A stretch of DNA of 64,000 nucleotides from assembly GCA_963995505.1 (NCBI GenBank), contig OZ023184.1, positions 16,180,228 through 16,244,227 of the forward strand, written 5' to 3'. Under the pieces are notes generated by a model. It was given only the letters and a program-made list of their open reading frames with translations. It was not told where the DNA came from and searched no databases. Positions 44,992 to 55,689 of this stretch are shown here, in pieces. A program made the translations under genes and the position numbers. Position 1 is the stretch's first letter. Each line of letters opens with the position of its first letter. The DNA comes from Hypericum androsaemum. Its lineage: Eukaryota; Streptophyta; Magnoliopsida; Malpighiales; Hypericaceae.

Positions 44992-45688
44992 GCCATAGGG
45001 TAGACCACCGCCTATCGGGCCCCCACTGATTACAGTAACTCCCCCTCGAACTGTGCTCTCCAAAGAGCAACACTTCTTAAAATCTCAAAAGGTGTTTACT
45101 GAGTAGGAATCCCATTCTAACTAAAGATTCTTGTGATTACGGAGGATCCAACTACAAGAAAACCAGGAATGGAGAGCCCCTCCGCCCCCCCACCCCCCCT
45201 TCGCCACACTATTTGGTTTTAAGAATGCTAATTTTTTAAGAATTTTGAACAATGAGTGATTGCCCTTCTCCGACCCTTACTGACCAACTTTAGAGCGGAC
45301 AACTAATGCCTTCCACTTATTGAATAGGGTTCTATGATTGGTTCGCGACCCCCGGATGCCGAAGATGCCGTTGGGGTGATCTCGTAGTTTCTACATGATG
45401 GAGACGATGGGGTCGGTCCATGGATTTTCCTTCTTTTGTCGCATTTTGCTAAAGGGTTGAAGGGAGATAGTGCATCAATTTATTCGCAAAGGCCAACTTG
45501 ATCCTCTTCCCCAGGGATTCCAGATGAGGGAACCTAGTGGAGCAGCCAACTCCAACTATCGTCCGTGCAGGATCCATACTAGATCTGACCAATTACCTAT
45601 GCTATCTCCTCTACGTTCTTCACAGCCCGTCTTTGTCTCAGTAGAGTCTTCCAGTGTCCAATACTTTGCACGCCCATCCACCGTAGAC

Positions 45689-46040
45689 TTAAAAATTAAT
45701 TCAATATTTTTGATAATTTGATTGGATGATTTTGGGTATTTAATTGGTTTTTCTGGGAATGGGGGAGGTTGAAGATGAAGACGGGTTTGAAGATGAGAGG
45801 AGAGATGGGAGGAGAGAGAAGAGGGGAGGAAGTAGGAGAGAGGGGATTTTTTTTATATTTTTTAACTAAGGGCAATTGGATCATTTCAGTTCCCTCCTCG
45901 CTGGATAAATTTTCCTATTTCGACGGCAGAGACCTGAGAGTATACTAAAATCAAACTAGGGGACCAAAGTTTCAATTTTGAAACAGCAAGGACTAAAATA
46001 ATAATTTAAGCAAAACTAGGAACTTGAAGATAATTTGCCC
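45689..46040 (-). repeat. Right terminal inverted repeat of the plastid-carrying element
   Basis: The inverted partner of 39665-40013. It ends 'ataatttgccc' at 46040, directly followed by the 9-bp duplication TTTATTTAT. The inner boundary lies about 30 bp from the last recognisable trnA intron sequence. Confidence 0.9.
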
Positions 46041-46049
46041 TTTATTTAT

Positions 46050-47283
46050 TTTGTGAAAGTAATTTTTACACAAAGAATTACACATGTTAAGGATTGAACT
46101 CTGCATTTATATCAATTCGTATATGTATGTCTCTGTCATAATTTATAGGGCATCGAGTAACATGAGTTAGAGGCGAGAATCGAAGCGGGAATCTTTTGTT
46201 CCTCTTCCCAAACCGTCTCCCATCTTTACCTTTCTTCAACTTCGCAAGTGTTTTCTCGAGTCTATTATAGCTCGAGCTAGGGTTTTCGTTTCTTTTCACA
46301 GGCAACTGCCCGAGTCGTCAAGTGACATAATCAAAAATTCGCATGCATTTTTTTTGATGATTTTTAAGCCACAAACTTATACGTATCAAATCCTAAAACT
46401 ACAGGGTACTAAAGTACACTTTTCCATTAATCTTTTAATATTAATGTTCCTAATAAAGCAAATACTACCTGATCTATGTAGTCAGACCAAATAGACTATT
46501 GAAAATACTAATCATATTTGATGTAATGGGAACAAGCAACATGTAACGTTGATGATGATGATTGGTAATTAACCCGTTGAGACTTAACTCCAATGAGAGA
46601 GGGGTGGGGATTAACCCTTCATAACCTAAGATTAATGTGAGATAGAGAAATTGAATTATCATCAACTAGCAGCCTGTAGTTTTTTTTAACGGCTATTTCA
46701 TGCCTTTTTATGACATACAAACGGTTGTTTCTTGCTATTTTGTGGTGCTAGATTTTTTTACCCGGTATACTTTTTCTCAAAACCTCATTTGGAAAAATAA
46801 TTTAATAGCTATGCACAAATTTTCCCAAGATAAATAAGAGACCCGGGAATTAGTTAACACTAGATTAACAAATTGATAACCGAAACATATAGCAAAGGAA
46901 TTGATTGAAGAGAGATGATCGAGGAAGGGAAAAACGCGACGAGAAGAAGATGAGCTTTAGCTCAGAGAAGAGAAGTAACCGCCAGAAGTTTCTTGAACCG
47001 AATTGTATTTTTTCCATACAATGTTTATCCCGCGTGTTCTCTATTTATACAACTATCCAACCATCAAAACGACGCCGTCTAACTAAAGAAAGAAAAGGAC
47101 TAAAATGCCCTTAAAAGGCACGCGCACATCACATGTCAAAGTCGTTACAAGCGCCGAGCTATCTTCAAAATCTGGTTGCCACCAACGTTCATCTGCAATG
47201 GATAGCAGCATCAATCAGCTCCATCTCTTGCTTCTTCATTTGAGATAGATTTTTAAGTCATCAATCTCGTTAACAACGAGTCA
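46050..47283. other. Intergenic, possible solo LTR near 46.9-47.2 kb
   Basis: No gene. The part around 46900-47120 has a purine-rich block and then 'gttctctatttatacaac' followed by GC-richer 'acgacgccgtctaac'. This is reminiscent of a retrotransposon LTR read in the minus direction, but no paired ends or target duplication were found. Confidence 0.3.
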
Positions 47284-48273
47284 GTTATTATTAGGGGTGA
47301 GCAAATGGAATCGGTATTTGGGATATCCCAAAATTATATCGGTATTCGGAGTTAATTCGGTAAGATTTTTGAGAAAATTTCGGTATTCGGGATCGGTTCG
47401 GTATATACCGGTATGATTTCGGTAATATCAAAAATTCCGAAGTATTAAAGTGTAATTTTACCCACCTATATATAATGGAAAAAAATCCCACCCCACTAAC
47501 TTCCCCACTTCCAGAAAACACGTCTCCTCTTCTCCTTTCCTCTTTGCCCCTCCACAAGTTCCGGCCACCACCATAAGCCACGGCGCCACCAGCTCACGCT
47601 CCACGGAACCACCACCTCACGGCCGCACCTCACTCTCCCAAGTTAGGTATTGTAAATAAATTAGGGTTTCCAATTGCGAAAATAAATTAGGGTTTTAAAT
47701 TTGGGAATTTTTTCCAAATTAGATGGAATTGATCTGAAAAGTTTGTTCATGACTTGAGTTCCTTCGATCATGAAGTTGAGCTGAATATCTTCACCCTAAT
47801 CTCCTCGATGGTTTATTTATTTATGCCTCCATTCTCCAGCAGAAAGTGAATCCACAAAAGCAGACACTTTCTTCTTTATGTTTGAATCTTCTGCAACTTG
47901 AATTTATTTTCTATTACATATTTAATGGTCGACCCAATTGGAGCCAAAACATGTGAGGAATTGCACATTACCACCGTTACCTTCATATTAAATTGGAATT
48001 CTCAATGTACAAGAGACAAATTTGTAAATTAAGATTCCTTGAAGCCCCATAGAGAGGAAGCATGGAAATTTCTTTACTTTATTACTCTTCATAGAAATTT
48101 TTGGGATTTTTGGGATAATCCCGAAATATTAATTCGGTATTCGGAATATCCCGAAATTATTTCGGTTCGGGATCGGTAAGAATTTTTTTCGAATTTCGAT
48201 ATTCGGAATTTTCGATATTCGGTATTCGATATTCGGGATCGGAATATCCCGAATGCTCACCCCTAGTTATTAT
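47284..48273. mobile_element. Non-autonomous hAT element with perfect 8-bp target duplication
   Basis: The element is 47292-48265 (974 bp). Its tips TAGGGGTGAGCA and TGCTCACCCCTA are perfect inverted repeats, and both sides carry GTTATTAT (47284-47291 and 48266-48273). Subterminal regions are dense in 'cggtattcggga' and 'atatcccgaaat' repeats in opposite orientations. The centre (47480-47640) is GC-richer, followed by 'aattagggttt' repeats. No transposase is encoded. Confidence 0.93.
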
Positions 48274-49113
48274 TACCCTTTTGATTGATATTATGCATTC
48301 TTAGGATTTTGTGTCAAGTTGATTAAGACTAAAGAGTACTCACGACGGCAGCGTTTTTATTTTTTTACCTATTCACGTGATCTGCATGCCGTTTGGCCAA
48401 AAATAAAAGTTCACAAAACGAAAAAATGCTTACCTTAAATACTAGTCTTAAAAAAAACAATAATATTAAATATTTATTGTGATAAGTTTGTTATTATTTA
48501 AGATTATACACTGCTTAAATTTAGATCAGTAAACTTAGTAAATATTCAAATGCTACCTATTCCACATCACTTTTCATTATTTTATTGAGGAAAATTTCTC
48601 TTCTACTTTTAAATTGGTGCTTGTAAAATGGAAGGAGCGGGAACAACTCAGATGGGGTAAATCCGAGGATGGGGAATTGGGAAAAAAGTTACGGTTATAA
48701 CAAAGGGATAGAGATATCAACTCCTGTCTTGTCCAAACTGCAGGGGGTCAAGGGGGACCAGTCAATATTGTCTGCATCTATCGACTTCCTCTAAAAACAA
48801 ATTAGTTGTGGACAGATCAGTCCAGTCCCTATCTAATACACTAATACGACATCGCAAAGGCCAACCACGTGTCCAGACCCCAAAAAAAGGCCAACCACGT
48901 GCAAAAATATGGTCCCGCGAATTTCTAAAGGACAACTTCAACACATATCGAAAATTAATAAGATGAAACTAATAAGAATAATAGAATTGAATACATATAA
49001 AATCAAGTCATACAAACATATAAAAATATTATGAGAAAATTATTTTTAAATAGAATTTGTGAATGTTTGATTGGTTCGAATGTTTGAAAAACAAATAAAG
49101 GGATAGTGAATCT
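48274..49113. other. Intergenic, nothing recognised
   Basis: No gene. A short direct repeat 'aaggccaaccacgtg' occurs twice (about 48857-48871 and 48887-48901). Confidence 0.4.
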
Positions 49114-50215
49114 AGGGGAAATTCCTTGTTGGACAAAAGTACTCAATCAATTGTTTGTTTATATTAAAATCACATAACATTGGATTTTGTTGTCTGTTCG
49201 ACGATGGAGTATGACCAAATTATGAAAGTTGCGTTGGAAATTAAAGTTCTGTGGATTTGGTATTCACGTCGATCTACATCCGAAAAAGTTGAATCTTGGA
49301 AAAAAAATTAAAAAAGTCAGATATTGGAACACAACGATTAAAAAAATCAGATTTTGGTTTAACCTCAGCTATAAGACCAAGCGACGGGATAAATTGTGGT
49401 CCACACAAAAATCCTCCAACCCTAAAATACCGCCACCCAACATCCACGTCGCAGTGCCGCCAGTGTCGACTCTCGTCGTCGCCTCACTGGGTTCGTCGTC
49501 GCCTGACCTCGTGGCTCCTCACCGGTGTCGCCGCTCTTCGCAGTTCCTCTCTCTCTTGTGCTCGCCACTCAACCCTCTTGGTCAGTTGCCTCCATCTCGT
49601 CGCCGCTCGTCGCTCCTTGGTTGCCGGTCGTTGCTGGCTGCTCGTCGGTCTCGTTGGTAGCTCCTCGGTCGCCACTCATCTCTGGCCGGTCGTTGGTCTC
49701 ATTTTGGCCCTTGTTCATTTTTATCGCTGGTCGTTACCAAACAGGTAAATTGACACTAACCCCCAACATTAATCAACCTTAGTCAACATTGGTAACGACC
49801 GGCGACGAAAATAAACCAGAGCCGAAATGAGACCGACGAGCGGCGACCGAGGAGCGACCAATGAGACTGACGAGTAGCCAAAATCTGACTGTTTTAGTCG
49901 TTGCGTACCAAGAACTGATTTTTTTAGTATTTTTTTTCCAAGATCTGACTTTTTAAAGCATTTGTTGGAAATGCGATCTAACATTTTTAGGCATTTGTTG
50001 GAAATGCCTAAAAAAGTCGGATCTTGGTCACCACGATCCGACTTTTTTGGACGTAGTCTGACGTGGACACCACATACACAAAACTTTAATTTTTATCGCC
50101 ATTTTCATAATATGGCTGTACTCTAGCACCAAACAGACAAAAAATCCTATGACATTTTGTTATTTGTTACACATCTCATCACCAAGTCTATGAGGACTTC
50201 ATCAAAAAGGCCCCT
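49114..50215. mobile_element. Inverted-repeat (foldback-type) element with GC-rich core
   Basis: The left part (49114-about 49370) and right part (about 49880-50215) are inverted copies. AGGGG tips are followed by matched 'cataacattggattttgttgtctgtt', 'aaattatgaaa', 'aaattaaagtt' and 'ccgaaaaagt' blocks, then several 'aaaaaagtcagatcttgg'-like repeats in opposite orientation. The core (49390-49870) is rich in 'cgtcgtcgcc/ctcgtcggtctc' and is itself partly inverted-repeated ('ggtctcatt' with 'aatgagacc', 'ggtcgttacc' with 'ggtaacgacc'). Open frames in the core are low-complexity Ser/Arg-rich and not convincing genes. No matching target duplication was seen. Confidence 0.7.
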
Positions 50216-50463
50216 GACATCAGTATAGGAGACCTCTTAAAAAAGTATGAGTATAGGAGTGACATTTTGTTTATATATCCTATCACTTCTATTCTAATTC
50301 TATCCGAATTCGATATCTGAAAAAAAATTGGATTTAGATTCGGATTCGGATAATTTTACATTTTCGGATTTGGATTCCGATTATCCAAAATTTTTATCTC
50401 AGATTCGGACACGGACTCGGATAATAGAATAGACCAAGCCCAAGTCGCCCAAAAAGCCCACCC
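50216..50463. repeat. Repeat of 'ggattcggataat' type
   Basis: The segment 50290-50430 is made of variants of 'ggattcggataat' and its complement. A similar degenerate array occurs at 51920-52075, ending 'cacctctaac', which resembles a hAT tip (TAGAGGTG in complement). The two may be related small hAT derivatives. No full pair of ends was established. Confidence 0.4.
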
Positions 50464-50704
50464 ACTCTAATTAGGGCTGAGCGTGAACCCGACAACCCGA
50501 TAACCCGACCATACTGCAGCACCGAACACCGAAGCACCGAACAATGTCGTGGGTTGATATTTAAATGAAACTGAAATCTTTGGTCTAACTGCGGTGTTGG
50601 TTTTTAACCAACCCGCAACACCGATTCACCGATGACAATATATATAAGTACCTACTTCCCAGTCCGTCTCCCACTCTCCCTCTCCTCATTCTCTTCTCCT
50701 CCTC

Positions 50705-50748
<44 letters not shown>

Positions 50749-51498
50749 TCTCCTTCTCCTGAGAACACATCATCCACTCCATCTCCCACTCTCCTTCTCG
50801 TCCTCCATCTCCATCCTCTTGTCCTCCGTCTCCAGTTCTCCCTCTGGTCCTCCATCTCCGTCCTCTCGTCCTCCGTCTCCCACTCTCCCTCCCGTCCTCC
50901 GTCTCCCACTTTCGCCCCAGTTAAAAGTTAAAACCCTAAAATCGTTTGGATCAATTAAATCTGTTGGTTTCAATAAGGTAGGTTTCGATAAGGTTTCAAT
51001 CTGTTGGTTTCAATTAAATCTGGGATCAATTAAACCTAGATGTGGCTTCTGACGTGGAGGAGAACAAGTTAGGTTTAAATAAGGTAGGTTTTTTCTTTTT
51101 GATTCTTTTGGATCTCGACCAAGAAATCGATTTGGGTGTATTTTAGGGTATTTAGATGTTTATGTTTAATTAAATCGGTTGTTTGTGTTCAGATATGGGT
51201 GTTTAGATATTTATGTTTAATTAAATATGTTGTTTGTGTTTAGATAATATCTTTCTTTAGTTTGGATCAATTTGTGTTAAAACTGTTAATGGGCCAACGT
51301 CAGATGGGCTTCGAATTCAACCCGTTGCACTGCCAACCCGAATTAATTTCTTGCACGCTGACTCACTGATACACCATCGGTGCCGGTGTACACCGTTACA
51401 CCGTCGGCCTCCAATAGGCCAAATTTCTCCCTTCAGTGTCGGGCCCAATTATGGGCCAAAACCCGTGACACCGAAGGATATTCAGCCCTAACTCTAAT
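50464..51498. mobile_element. Second non-autonomous hAT element with perfect 8-bp target duplication
   Basis: The element is 50472-51490 (1,019 bp). It is flanked by ACTCTAAT at 50464-50471 and 51491-51498. The tips are TAGGGCTGA and TCAGCCCTA. The interior has an (CT)n microsatellite (about 50708-50746) within a long pyrimidine-rich block (50660-50930) containing repeated 'ctcctcgtcctcc'-type units, then 'gttggtttcaat.aa' repeats (50960-51020). No transposase is present. Different tip bases from the 47.3-kb element suggest a different family. Confidence 0.92.
50705..50750. repeat. CT microsatellite
   Basis: An uninterrupted run of about 20 CT dinucleotides, preceded by CTC repeats. It lies inside the hAT element at 50.47-51.49 kb. 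Confidence 0.95.
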
Positions 51499-52393
51499 CC
51501 CTCCCTTCCCTTTCCTGTACTCCCCACTAGCAAATACTTTTAGTATACGCCAAAATCTCTAATCCCAAATCCCAACTCTGCCGCTCTCAAACAAGTATCA
51601 ACTTACCTTGTCCTCCTGCTCTCCTCATTGATTCTTTCATGGTAAATAGACTCTGAGCTTCATCTCAAAATGAACCAAACACACACAATCATTTGTCCCG
51701 AGATGAGTTTTAGAAACAACACGGAATCGTTTATCTCGAAAGGAGCTTACTTATTGCTGCTTGGTCTCTTGTTCTCTGAACTCGCTCGCTCAGTTTCTGT
51801 GCTCCCTATTTCTTTTTCTTCTTCTTTTTTTTGGAGTTCTCTTTTGTTCTTTCTCACTCAACGGAAAAAAATAGCAATCTAATCTCACGGTGAACTTTTT
51901 CATGTAACTTCAAATTAGATATTTTTATTAATAATTCGAATAGTTCAGATTATTCGTATCCGAATCTAAAATGAAATCAAATATTGAAAAGTCAGAATTC
52001 AAATTTGAATTCAGATATTTTGAATAATAACAAATTCGAATAATTCAGATTCGAATTATCTGAATCCACACCTCTAACTACTGCTACGAGGGCTCCCAAC
52101 AAATGGAGAAGAGTCAACGATCAACTTTTCACTCTAATCAATGTGTCGTCTTCTTAAGAATTTGATCCCGAAGAGCAGGAAATCGCAGACTTTGGGTGCC
52201 GATAGAATTTAATGACCTTTTTTATAAGTAGAGATTATTATTATTGTATTATTAATATTATTAAAAATAATATTTACAATTTATGGGGTGTGTAATTTCC
52301 TCTGACGAGGTTGCTAGCTCACGTCGTCAAAATTCTATTGCAAAAAAATAAAGAGAAAAGATCGCAACATGAAAAGAGTACCTCAATAAGGTA
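51499..52393. other. Intergenic, partly repeat-derived
   Basis: No gene. 51900-52080 holds the 'gaataattcagattcgaat' type array noted above. The right end (52370-52393) is the target site of the second copia element. Confidence 0.4.
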
Positions 52394-52762
52394 TGTTGGA
52401 GTTGTCGAGAAAGATGGCGGCATTGGCGCCCGCCAACCCCCTGGCGACTGTCAGGTGGGAGTTACAAAAGATGCGAGGATCGATTAACTGGCGTCTGCCA
52501 CTCCCACTCGGCAGCATCTTCCTATTTTATTTAGACTCTTGTTTTGGATTTCTAGAACGACCTATACATAATTCTTGGTGTACAAGGGGTTGTCTATTAT
52601 ATAAAGACATTTACCCTAGTTCATGTATGGCTTTGTGACTTGGATATTTATCAATAAAAGTTCTATTTTCTCCTCGTGGACGTAACCATTAAGCTGAACC
52701 ACGTAATCTCTTGTGTCCTTTATTCACATTCTAGTTCTCTTAATATCCTTAATTTTTTAACA
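52394..52762 (+). repeat. 5' LTR of copia copy 2
   Basis: 369 bp with TG...CA ends. It contains a TATA-like 'ctattatataaagac' at about 52590, then 'caataaaagttctattttctcc' and 'cgtaatctcttgtgtcctt'. The latter match, complemented, the LTRs at 30.2, 30.9 and 33.2 kb. Confidence 0.9.
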
Positions 52763-52799
52763 ATTGGTATCAAAGCTTGGTTGAGGGATGGTGGATCAC

Positions 52800-54222
52800 G
52801 GTGCGAAGTTTGCCTTTGTGAAGTTTGATAGATTATATAATTTTGGATCATGGCAAAGGCGTGTCAAGAATTTGGTGATGCAAAGGTGCTTTTGAGAAAG
52901 AAACCTGAGAACATAGAGGAGCAAGAGTGGAAAGAGATGAGGCCAATGCGGTGGCAATGATTCGCTTGTGCTTGGCGGATGATGTGATGTATTACGTCAT
53001 GAATGAGGAGTCACAAGCTAGGGTTTGGAAGAAATTGAAGCATAGGTATATGCCAAAGTATCTGTCGAACGAGCTTTATCTTAAGCAAATATTGTATGGG
53101 CTTAAGATGATTAACGGCTCATATTTGAGCCAACACATCAACACTTTCAATCAACTAGTGAGTGATTTGATAAGGGTCAATGTGAAATTCGAGGATGAAG
53201 ATACGAAATTGTTGCTGCTGAATTCCTTATCAAGTTCTTACGAAAGTTTGGTTACAACTCTAACTTGGGGGAAGAAATCCCTGGTGTTGGAGAAAATCAC
53301 GAGTGTTCTGCTAAGGTTTCATCAAATGAGAAAAATGGTCTATGAACGAATAGAAGGGCTGGTTGTGAAGGGTAGCCATGGTTATAGAGAAGGAAAAGAT
53401 GAAAGAATCCAAGACTGGGTCAAGGAGGTTCAAAGGAAATTGCTTTGAGTGCGAAGAAAAGGGTCACATGAAGAAGGATTGTCTAAGAAGGAGAACGAAG
53501 GAAAAGGTTCGGCATCCATGAATATGGCCTCATACTCGGACGAGTTGGATGGTGACTATTTTTCTGTCTTATCAAGTCTTAAGCATCCTGTTAATTTTTG
53601 AATTTTGGATAGCGCTTGCTCTTTCCATATGACGTCCTAGGGAGGATGGTTCGACACCTACAAGTTCAATGATTCAGGTATGGTGACTATGGGTGGTGGT
53701 TCTACTTGTAGAATTGCTGGCACATGTGATATCTGAATCAAGATATGGGATGGTGTTGAGAAAAAATTGTGTGGGATCAGGAATGTTCTAAAGTTGGAAA
53801 GGAATCTGATCTCATTAGGAGTCTTAAATTATAGTGGATACAACTATAAGGTTGTAGGCAAGCTAATTGAAGTGATGCTATGGTGGTGATAAAGGATAAA
53901 AGGGATACTAGGAATACCTACAGGTTAGTGGGGGCACAGTTGTAGGTGGAGTCATATCAATGGATTTCGATAGAGAGGGAAAAAACTCTTGGCATATGAG
54001 GTTAGATCGTAAGAAGGAGCAAGGCTTGACATGAATGGTTTGAGTGGAGTGGTGATTCACAGAGATAAGGTTAGCAAGGCCCGGCTATGGTTGTCTAATA
54101 AAATGTGTATGTCAAAGGTGTTGGGTAGGTTTGGCATTGGGAATGCGAAGTTGCTAGTAACACCACGGGTGAATCAGATATCTCACTCAAGGCCAAACGG
54201 TAGAGTTTATGACATGTCATAG
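52800..54222 (+). pseudogene. copia gag-protease remnant with RT tail (copy 2)
   Basis: Near 52791 the reading begins 'MVDHGAKFAFVKFDR', parallel to copy 1. The longest intact part (52927-53448) is a UBN2-type gag with 'LADDVMYYVMNEES', 'QHINTFNQLVSDL' and 'LLLLNSLSSSYESLVTTLTWG'. A frameshift precedes the CCHC zinc knuckle (about 53440-53480: FECEEKGHMKKDC). The protease region near 53600 has 'LDSACSFHMTS', then 'RNLISLG' and 'NTYRLVG' follow, then 'WHMRLD'. The sequence then joins the RT end 'VIHRDKVSKARLWLS...KVLGRFGIGNAK'. Stops and shifts make it non-coding. The junction between the gag-pre-integrase part and the RT end is at about 54010-54040. Confidence 0.87.
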
Positions 54223-54663
54223 CTTCTACTTGTTAGAACAAAAGACTGCCCATTGTATACTATGAATTGTAGCATTGGTTCAAGGCAAAAGGGTCTAGCG
54301 GAGAAGCAGTTAGAGGTTGGAGAGCATGGAGATGACCGAAAAAATAGAGGAGCGTCTATTGGTCATAAGGTTGCTTCAACAGGTGAACTTGCATATTAGG
54401 GTTCAATGGAGGTTGAAGGGAATACACCAAGCAAACTTAGGAGTTGCTCGAGTTTGGGGGATGTCTCCAAGTGATTGAACAAGGGTGGAGATAAAGTATA
54501 AATCGAGTGTATCTGTGGTTCGAGGTGGAGTCGGTAGAGTCGGTTTGGTTTCGCGGGACTCCATATTTCTTCAAGGCGGTGTTTCATCAATGTGGAGTTT
54601 GTTGAAGTTCGGATAGAGCTTCATGGTTCTTCCATGGGATGACTTCTTGCCAAAGGTGGAGAT

Positions 54664-54988
54664 TGTTGGAGTTGGCGAGAAAGATGGCCATGGGCGAGTT
54701 ACAGAAGATGTGAGGATCGGGCAACTGGCACCGCAAGTCCCACGCGGCATCAACTTCCTATTTTGCTCGGAATCTTGTTTTGGACTCCTAGGACGACCGA
54801 AATAGTGTGAAAGGGTTTGCCTATTAAATAAAGACATGATACTTTAATTCATGTATGACTTTGTGTCAGATACTCATCAATAAAAGTTCTCCTTTCTCCC
54901 CATGGACGTATACATTAGGCCGAAACATTTAATCTCCCGTATTCTTTATTCGCCTTTTTGTTCTCTTGATATCCTCGATTTCCTAACA
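54664..54988 (+). repeat. 3' LTR of copia copy 2
   Basis: 325 bp, shorter than its 5' partner by about 44 bases through internal indels, with the same TGTTGGAGTTGGCGAGAAAG start and 'cctaaca' end. Visible divergence between the two LTRs points to an insertion that is not recent. Confidence 0.9.
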
Positions 54989-54992
54989 GGTA

Positions 54993-55680
54993 AACCTTGA
55001 GAATTTAAGGAGCTGCCAATTTCTTTTCACAAGGGAACGAAATCTCTGAGACAGTGAATGTGATCTGAGTGAAGGACACTTCGAAGAATCGCAAAAAAAT
55101 CCTACGACATATGCGCGTACTTTGTTAAAGGCGATCAGAGGGTAAACGTATTATATATTTGCTCACATAAAGTGGAACCCATTATAAACATATAAGTAAC
55201 TTATTCCGCTATTATTAAAAAGAATGGGACAGGGATTGAATTTTTTACCGTTGGAACCCACCTTAATGACTTTTGCAATAAGAAGGCAATCAATGATAAT
55301 TATTTATGTCAAATAATCAGTTTTGGTGATATCACTCTTTAGTTTATAGATATATGGATGGGCTTTATATTCTTTTATTATTAAAATTTGTATTCAACAC
55401 AACAAGAATATGTACACAAGATTAACAAACATTAGTCCAAAGAAATTAGCAAGACGAACAAAAACCATGTGAGCCACATAAAACCGAATGAATTTTTTTT
55501 TCAAAAGGTTGCAAGGGGCTCTGATTCAGTGATGTTGGGCTCCTAGCAGCATGAATTGGACAAGAGGAGGCGTAAGAGATTTTAATGTCAAACTTGTAAT
55601 ATCAGACAACTCTAAAAGTATGCTAGGCAACCGTTTAAAAAGGGGTAATATCACGCAAACAATTACATGTCACGTGAGAA
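54993..55680. other. Intergenic
   Basis: No gene. 55165-55210 ('cataaagtggaacccattata.acata') matches 34430-34510 in inverse, a small dispersed repeat. The region leads into a minisatellite. Confidence 0.4.
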
Positions 55681-55689
55681 ATAAATTTC

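Larger units (their letters stand above)
41101..45660 (-). other. Nuclear plastid DNA (NUPT): trnN to trnA-intron tract of the inverted repeat
   Basis: Gene order and strands are those of the angiosperm plastid inverted repeat: trnN-GUU on one strand, then trnR-ACG, rrn5, rrn4.5, rrn23 and trnA on the other. All are collinear but carry many substitutions and indels. The trnN-trnR spacer is only about 125 bp, shorter than I expect for plastids, and the rrn23 span is about 2.55 kb against about 2.8 kb in plastids, so deletions have occurred. Loss of conserved bases shows it is not a working copy. The left limit is uncertain (41.1-41.35 kb); the right limit is sharp near 45,658, inside the trnA intron. 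Confidence 0.93.
39656..46049. mobile_element. Large Mutator-like element carrying plastid rDNA
   Basis: The element spans 39665-46040 (6,376 bp). Both sides carry the same 9 bases, TTTATTTAT (39656-39664 and 46041-46049). The outer tips are GGGCAAATT and AATTTGCCC. The terminal inverted repeats extend about 350 bp: left 39665-40013, right 45689-46040, sharing 'aaattattattttagtcc', 'ccctagttt.attttagta.actct.aggtc', 'gcgaggaggga.ctgaaatga', 'caa.tgcccttagt', 'catcttcaac' and 'aaaaatattgaattaattttt'. No transposase is present. The interior is about 1.1-1.3 kb of unidentified DNA followed by a plastid ribosomal tract (about 41.1-45.66 kb). Long inverted repeats, a 9-bp duplication and foreign cargo fit a Pack-MULE. 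The plastid tract ends about 30 bp from the right inverted repeat. Confidence 0.87.
52394..54988 (+). mobile_element. Deleted Ty1/copia retrotransposon, copy 2
   Basis: Complete on both sides: 5' LTR 52394-52762 (TGTTGG...TAACA) and 3' LTR 54664-54988 with the same tips. A primer-binding site TGGTATCAAAGC lies at 52765, and a purine-rich 'ccaaaggtggagat' stretch before the 3' LTR serves as the polypurine tract. The target duplication is GGTA (52390-52393 and 54989-54992), possibly AGGTA if one end base is shared. The interior, only about 1.9 kb, holds gag, protease and then directly the end of reverse transcriptase; integrase and most of RT are absent. It is the same design as the copy at 30.9-33.3 kb. 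Confidence 0.92.

Noticed and set aside
49229..49748. Overlapping open frames of 143 and 150 codons
   Set aside because: Both run through the low-complexity 'cgtcgtcgcc' core of an inverted-repeat element in different frames, with Ser/Arg/Leu-rich composition and no domain.
50632..50931. Open frames through the CT-rich block
   Set aside because: The frames arise from the (CT)n and 'ctcctcgtcctcc' repeats inside a hAT element, so they are low-complexity and not genes.
34430..55210. The inverse match between 34.43-34.51 kb and 55.16-55.21 kb as part of the ERF inverted duplication
   Set aside because: Its position does not fit the mirror order of the other anchors, so a dispersed small repeat is a simpler explanation.
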